Assembly: GCA_003648985.1 (NCBI GenBank)
Contig: QMQQ01000024.1
Location: forward strand, 1 to 8,803
From: Candidatus Woesearchaeota archaeon
GTDB taxonomy: Archaea > Nanobdellota > Nanobdellia > Woesearchaeales > B54-G15
Length of the DNA stretch: 8,803 nucleotides
Reading direction: 5' to 3'
Made by a program: the position numbers and the translations under genes. Each line of letters begins with the position of its first letter. The stretch's first letter is position 1. The notes under the pieces were generated by a model. That model had not been told where the DNA came from, did not search any database, and was given only the letters and a program-made list of their open reading frames with translations. Of the stretch, positions 5,193 through 8,803 are shown in pieces.

Positions 5193-5912
5193 TTATTCTT
5201 TTTGCAATTTGATTTTTTTGCCAGTTTCTTTTTCTAGATAAGCATGAATCTTTTCAGTCAATCCAGGAACGTGGCTTTCTTCTTCAATAGTCTTTATCGT
5301 ATTTACAGCAATTAGCTCCATCTTCGGATCAGTACTTTTTATCCAAATAACCCCATTTTGGCCTACAATAATGTTGCAACCTGTAGCTTGTTTGATCATG
5401 TTCAGCATACTTCCTTTTTTTCCTATTATCCTTGGAACCTTATTCGGATTCACCTTAATTATTCTTCCACCAATCAGCTTTTTCAGTCCAGGACCTTTTG
5501 TTGTTACATCAACCAACATTTGGGGCGTGACATTGATTATTTTACAAACAATATAATCATTAAAGTCAAAGAATCTTGTCAAGTCGCTGCCTTTGGCAAC
5601 ATATTCAGTTACAGCGTCTCTTACATTCAACATTGCAGGATACGCAGATTCAGTATCAACAAGCCAGCCATTAATTAAGATCTCTTTTATTCTGCCTATA
5701 ATAACATCATCTCTTCTCGGAATGTATCTCCCACTTAACGCTATCAGTTTTATAAGCTTTCCTTCGAAATGTATTAAACCGACTCTCGACGCAACTATTT
5801 GATTACCTTCTCGTCTTACTCCAGGCCCAAGGATAAAATCCTTGCCTTCTGCAACAACTTCTCCAGGAACTACAATGCTTTTGTCCTTCACTAACTGTTT
5901 TCCTCTACTCAT
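5193..5912 (-). CDS. rrp4: Exosome RNA-binding cap protein Rrp4
   Basis: A 239-residue cap subunit that sits on the Rrp41-Rrp42 ring and feeds RNA into its channel. Three domains are visible. The N-terminal beta domain includes VVPGEVVAEGKDFILGPGV (14-32). The S1 domain spans about 65-140 (VIIGRIKEILINGWLVD). The KH domain, about 145-200, has the RNA-binding loop GKKG (164-167) in RIIGKKGSMLNMIKQATGC. The start overlaps the SBDS stop (TAATG). An AAGGTG motif (5921-5926) inside the last SBDS codons lies eight bases upstream, which supports this ATG. The length is normal for archaeal Rrp4, and a complete core exosome is encoded by this gene and the next two. No Csl4 or DnaG gene is in the window. 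Confidence 0.97.
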   Translation of the reverse strand: MSRGKQLVKDKSIVVPGEVVAEGKDFILGPGVRREGNQIVASRVGLIHFEGKLIKLIALSGRYIPRRDDVIIGRIKEILINGWLVDTESAYPAMLNVRDAVTEYVAKGSDLTRFFDFNDYIVCKIINVTPQMLVDVTTKGPGLKKLIGGRIIKVNPNKVPRIIGKKGSMLNMIKQATGCNIIVGQNGVIWIKSTDPKMELIAVNTIKTIEEESHVPGLTEKIHAYLEKETGKKIKLQKE

Positions 5913-6616
5913 TATTCATGCACCTTCAAAAGCTTTGTTTCAACAGTACCATGTGTAATTTTATTAAGCTGATCATAAAACTCTTCCTCTATTCCGCCAG
6001 GAATTTCAACAACTGCAATCAAACTTCCATCGTTTTGCCACTCTTGCTTTAAAATCTTTCCGCTTTTTTGAACAAAAGGATAAGCTTTTCCAGCATAATC
6101 TGATTTAATTTTTATTGCAATCTCTTTCTTAGCAAACCTTATCGGCAGTATTGGTCTTATCTGTTTCAGAATTCGTTCAACCTGTTCAGACGCTGGCTTT
6201 GTTTCGTCGATTTTAACCTTTGCTTCCTCAAGCGCAGCTTCTAATCTTGCCGGTGGATGTGGCGCATTTGTTCTTGGGTCAATTCCGTTTCTGTGCAAAA
6301 TATCAATTATCTGCTTTTTTACCCGCTCCCTCAATTTTTCTCTGTAAGCAGCAGTAAGCTGAACCTCTCCTTCCTTGATTATAATCTTCGCCACTTCATA
6401 AGGATCAGCTGTTCCAAATACTGCCTCCATTCTTTTTTCACTTGCTGCAAGTCCTTTTTTTGCATCACTAAAAACTTCGCTAACAGCAAGAACATCATCC
6501 ATTGAAATACTCTTTCCTTCTTTAAAAGCCATAGCTTTTTCACAATCTACAAGAACCTCGAATGTTTCACCATTCTGCTTCAGCTTTGCTATAACTGCTT
6601 TCTCAACACTAACCAT
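5912..6616 (-). CDS. Ribosome maturation protein SBDS (Sdo1 homologue)
   Basis: A 234-residue archaeal SBDS protein. In eukaryotes this family works with the GTPase EFL1 to release eIF6/Tif6 from the large ribosomal subunit, and the archaeal version is assumed to act in large-subunit maturation. The three family domains can be followed. Domain I is about 1-85, ending in DPYEVAKIIIKEGEVQLTAA (71-90). Domain II is about 91-160, with HPPARLEAALEEAKVKID (120-137). Domain III is about 163-232, a ferredoxin-like fold holding the KQEWQNDGSLIAVVEIPGG stretch (190-208). Six bases separate it from the psmA stop, and no Shine-Dalgarno motif is evident. The stop codon shares a base with the rrp4 start. 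Its place between psmA and rrp4 is the conserved archaeal order. Confidence 0.97.
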   Translation of the reverse strand: MVSVEKAVIAKLKQNGETFEVLVDCEKAMAFKEGKSISMDDVLAVSEVFSDAKKGLAASEKRMEAVFGTADPYEVAKIIIKEGEVQLTAAYREKLRERVKKQIIDILHRNGIDPRTNAPHPPARLEAALEEAKVKIDETKPASEQVERILKQIRPILPIRFAKKEIAIKIKSDYAGKAYPFVQKSGKILKQEWQNDGSLIAVVEIPGGIEEEFYDQLNKITHGTVETKLLKVHE

Positions 6617-6622
6617 TTTTGC

Positions 6623-7345
6623 TTATTTCTTTGCAAGATCTTCGATTTCTTTCTTTGTTAATTTCGTATATTTTTTATCTTTCACATTGATATATGCACA
6701 ATCCAACCTATTCACATCAAAACCCTCGCCTATCGCTTTCTTCAAAGCCTTTATACAAAGTTTGGTTGCGTCCATAAGCGACATCTCTTCTTTATATTGC
6801 TTTTTAAGGATCTTTTCTACTTCTGCTTCACCTTCACCAATAGCTGCAGCTTTATACTGGAAGAATATTCCAGTAGGATCTGTCTCATACAGCTTTGGAG
6901 TGCCATCAGGATCGATACCTGCAATTAGCAATGCAACACCAAAAGGCCTTAAACCAGCTGTTTGCGTGCAAATCTGTTTTAAATTTGCAACATCTTTAAC
7001 TATTGAAAGCACATCTATTGGAGCATCATAAGTTACTCTATGCTGCTGTGCTTTAAGCTGCGCCCTCTCAACCAAAACTCTTGCATCAGAAAGTATTCCG
7101 CTTGCACTTGCTCCGATATGATCATCTATCTTAAAAGTCTTTTCAACGCTTTCTGGAACAATCAAACCATCAATAATGCGCTTGTCAGCTACCAAAGCTA
7201 CGCCTTCTTTTACCTGAATTCCAATAGCTGTGCTACCTTGTCTTACTGTTTTTTTTGCATATTCTACCTGAAGCAATCTCCCTTCAGGACTAAACATAGT
7301 GATAGCTCTATCATATCCCATTAATTGATAAGGCATGGGTTGCAT
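6623..7345 (-). CDS. psmA: Proteasome subunit alpha
   Basis: A 240-residue alpha-type subunit that forms the outer rings of the 20S proteasome and gates substrate entry. The alpha signature GYDRAITMFSPEGRLLQVEYA (10-30) contains the Tyr-Asp-Arg gate residues. K69 in SVEKTF corresponds to the pocket lysine that receives the HbYX tails of PAN-type ATPases. GIQVKEGVALVADKRI (42-57) and RPFGV (133-137) are typical. There is no N-terminal catalytic Thr, as expected for an alpha subunit; the beta subunit lies elsewhere. Three ATGs occur at codons 1, 4 and 9. A strong AAGGAGGTG eight bases before the first one decides the start at 7345. Confidence 0.98.
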   Translation of the reverse strand: MQPMPYQLMGYDRAITMFSPEGRLLQVEYAKKTVRQGSTAIGIQVKEGVALVADKRIIDGLIVPESVEKTFKIDDHIGASASGILSDARVLVERAQLKAQQHRVTYDAPIDVLSIVKDVANLKQICTQTAGLRPFGVALLIAGIDPDGTPKLYETDPTGIFFQYKAAAIGEGEAEVEKILKKQYKEEMSLMDATKLCIKALKKAIGEGFDVNRLDCAYINVKDKKYTKLTKKEIEDLAKK

Positions 7346-7350
7346 CTTTT

Positions 7351-7770
7351 TTACACCTCCTTATCTATTGTTTGTTTTGATTTTTCAGCAAGTATGCTCT
7401 TTGCCTTTTTAATTGTACCGCTTGTTGCAATGCTTTTTACTAAAACATCGGCGTTATTAATGCCTCGCATAAACAAAAAGCTTGCTTTCAATGCATCCTT
7501 CAATGCATGAGCTGTGCGTAAAATTCCCTTGCTTTTTGCTTTGTTCCAGCTAATAAGCATTAATCCAGCGCCTGCAAGACCAAACTGGCCGAAAAGATCG
7601 TCGAATGACCTGCAAATAGCATCAAACACAGCTGAACTGTTAAATTTTGCTTTTGAAATCACTTCAAAAACAATATAGCGATTTCTTTCCCTTAAACTCG
7701 GTAACAAAGGTTTTATCAAGCGTTTTTTGATTTCACTCACCTCAGAAGGATTTTTCTTTTTTTCCTTCAT
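7351..7770 (-). CDS. rnp2: Ribonuclease P protein component 2 (Pop5/Rpp14 family)
   Basis: A 139-residue homologue of eukaryotic Pop5, a protein subunit of archaeal RNase P that pairs with Rpp30 (Rnp3) to activate the catalytic RNA in tRNA 5' maturation. Recognisable elements are KPLLPSLRERNRYIVFEV (20-37), GILRTAHAL (82-90), and SGTIKKAKSIL (117-127). The length is slightly above usual because of a Lys-rich N-terminal extension of about 19 residues. The first ATG follows a weak GGTGGG. A later start is hard to justify because no other Met precedes the conserved core. It is the first gene of the minus-strand operon. Its last codons double as the ribosome binding site of psmA. The usual upstream partner rnp3 is absent. 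Confidence 0.94.
   Translation of the reverse strand: MKEKKKNPSEVSEIKKRLIKPLLPSLRERNRYIVFEVISKAKFNSSAVFDAICRSFDDLFGQFGLAGAGLMLISWNKAKSKGILRTAHALKDALKASFLFMRGINNADVLVKSIATSGTIKKAKSILAEKSKQTIDKEV
7354..7362 (-). promoter_or_regulatory. Strong Shine-Dalgarno site of psmA inside the end of rnp2
   Basis: AAGGAGGTG, a near-full complement of the 16S rRNA 3' end, encodes the final Lys-Glu-Val of rnp2. It ends eight bases before the psmA ATG. It is the strongest such motif in the window, and it fixes the psmA start and predicts a high translation rate for the proteasome subunit. Confidence 0.85.
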
Positions 7771-7796
7771 CCCACCATTATCAAGGAAAAAGCACT

Positions 7797-7808
7797 AGTT
7801 TAAAAATC
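7797..7808 (-). promoter_or_regulatory. Possible TATA box of the rnp2-exosome operon
   Basis: Read on the minus strand, AGATTTTTAAAC contains TTTTTAAA (7799-7806). Its centre is about 33 bases before the rnp2 ATG at 7770, which would give a leader of some 6-8 bases. It sits immediately after the stop codon of the upstream gene, in the only gap of this strand longer than 10 bases (38 bases). The match to a TATA consensus is modest. Confidence 0.4.
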
Positions 7809-8803
7809 TTACTGCGAGCGTTTACGCCTTAAGCGAATGATTAATGCAGCATTTAATTTAAAGAACTTATCAACATATTTTTCTATGAATTTTTCATCCC
7901 AGCCAGCATCTATAAGCAATGTTTTTATTTCTTGTTTGCTCATTCCTTGAGTTATTCCTCTAAGGATGAATTCATTTAAAGTGTGCGATATTCTATGAAT
8001 TCTTTCTTTGAGTTTTCTGCGTTCTTCGAGCACGCGCATTCTTCTTTCACGTTCTTCACGTTTAATACGCTCAAGTTCTCTTTTTCGTTCTTCGAGTGCT
8101 TCTTTCAATATCTTTTCTTCTCTTTCTTTTTCAAATGCAATACGCTCACGCAATCTTCTTTCAGGTTCTGTTATTACAGCAGCTTCTTCAAAGAGTTTTC
8201 CTTTTCGTACTATTTCTTCTTCTGGCCTGATTCTTAATCCTTCAGCAATTTCTCCTTCATAAGCAAAGTGTTTTTTAAGCGCCCAGATTATTAAAACTAT
8301 AGATGTTACGACCACTAAAGTAACAATTAATAACTTATATAGACTTATTTGTGGTAGTAATGGTTTTTCTATCTCTACCTCTGGTCTTACAGGCGGTACT
8401 AATCTTGCTGGAGGCATTGGTTTTGCTGGTGGTGCTGGTGCTGGTGTTGGTTGAACAACGCATTCTCTTGTTTCTGTTCTTGGAGGCTTTTTGCATGTAC
8501 CAATATCATAGCATATTCTTGTTTGTGTTCCATTAATACATGGACCCCATTCTGTACAGTTCCATCGTTCAAAGCAACCTCTTCGTCTTCTGCCACCTCC
8601 ACCGGCAGATGGTCTAACCTCTTCTTCAGGCTTTTCCTCAGGCTTCTTTTCTAATACTGAAATAGAAGAACTCTTAGTTATACTATCATTTATTCCATCA
8701 TTCAAAGTTACAGAACATTTCCATTCTTCTCCAGGAGATGTTTCTTCTGCAACTATTGTGTTTAATCCTCTCTCATATAGAGCTTTTATTTCTGATGCTG
8801 ATA
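7809..8803 (-). CDS. Membrane-anchored surface protein with TSP1-like module and cytoplasmic coiled coil (5'-partial)
   Basis: The reading frame stays open to the window edge. A TTG at 8705 is internal, because 32 further codons precede it in frame without a stop, so the gene is cut at its 5' end. Residues below count from that TTG. In order, a beta-rich Ig-like repeat end (SPGEEWKCSVTLNDG motif, spanning the TTG) and a Gly/Arg linker come first. A six-cysteine thrombospondin type 1-like module follows (C44, C50, C56, C65, C71, C82, with RWNCTEWGPC and TQTRIC). A Pro-rich stalk (86-118), a membrane segment (about 123-143) and a long Arg/Glu coiled coil (about 160-240) come next. The C-terminal piece SKQEIKTLLIDAGWDEKFIE (256-275) resembles UBA-like helical tails. 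The N-terminal part is predicted outside and the coiled coil inside the cell. The module style is familiar from DPANN proteins, but the function is unknown. Confidence 0.85.
   Translation of the reverse strand, partial: SASEIKALYERGLNTIVAEETSPGEEWKCSVTLNDGINDSITKSSSISVLEKKPEEKPEEEVRPSAGGGGRRRRGCFERWNCTEWGPCINGTQTRICYDIGTCKKPPRTETRECVVQPTPAPAPPAKPMPPARLVPPVRPEVEIEKPLLPQISLYKLLIVTLVVVTSIVLIIWALKKHFAYEGEIAEGLRIRPEEEIVRKGKLFEEAAVITEPERRLRERIAFEKEREEKILKEALEERKRELERIKREERERRMRVLEERRKLKERIHRISHTLNEFILRGITQGMSKQEIKTLLIDAGWDEKFIEKYVDKFFKLNAALIIRLRRKRSQ

Noticed and set aside
7983..8262. Ser/Phe-rich plus-strand frames opposite the coiled coil
   Set aside because: The Ser and Phe richness is the reverse complement of Arg/Glu/Lys codons in the minus-strand coiled coil.
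8399..8602. A Gln-rich minus-strand 67-codon frame
   Set aside because: It lies within the surface-protein gene in another frame. The cysteine-patterned TSP1-like reading is clearly the real one.

Overview
The window looks like a piece of an AT-rich archaeal genome, most likely a small-genome DPANN lineage (Woesearchaeota/Pacearchaeota-like). Archaeal identity is secure. It carries the archaeal exosome genes (Rrp4, Rrp41, Rrp42), SBDS, a proteasome alpha subunit, RNase P protein Rnp2 (Pop5), RNA polymerase subunit K, a DUF357 protein and a geranylgeranyl-reductase-family flavoprotein. The DPANN assignment is inference. It rests on very tight gene packing, short proteins, and a surface protein with a six-cysteine thrombospondin-like module, a style I associate with these lineages.

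Layout. Positions 11-1459 (+) hold a bacterial-style Ser/Thr protein kinase with a long insertion in its N-lobe. A tRNA-Ala(CGC) follows at 1515-1588 (+), with a well-placed TATA box and a T-run behind it. Positions 1589-1833 are non-coding except for possible very short ORFs. They contain two tandem copies of a perfect hairpin (1607-1663), a possible TATA box and a possible 20-codon upstream ORF. A compact geranylgeranyl-reductase-family protein lies at 1834-2814 (+).

From 7770 down to 2804, everything runs on the minus strand as one dense operon. In transcription order it is rnp2 - psmA - SBDS - rrp4 - rrp41 - rrp42 - rpoK - DUF357 - an unrecognised helical protein. Gaps are -4 to +6 bases, and several Shine-Dalgarno motifs sit inside the end of the preceding gene. 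The last gene overlaps the flavoprotein tail-to-tail by 11 bases. Upstream of the operon on the same strand, 7809-8803 holds the C-terminal part of a membrane-anchored surface protein that runs off the window.

How the genes work together. The operon is a version of the conserved archaeal exosome-proteasome superoperon, coupling RNA processing and decay (exosome, RNase P), 60S-type ribosome maturation (SBDS) and protein turnover (20S alpha ring). The 5' core order is conserved. As I recall the canonical arrangement, genes such as rpl37ae and rpoP often follow rrp42. Here rpoK, DUF357 and an orphan helical protein follow instead.

I found no CRISPR array, insertion sequence or defence system. 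The most unusual items are the kinase insertion, the altered Rrp41 active-site loop, the shortened flavoprotein, the tRNA with a pyrimidine at position 37, the tandem hairpins, the possible DUF357-like paralogue at the operon end, and the surface protein beside the operon.
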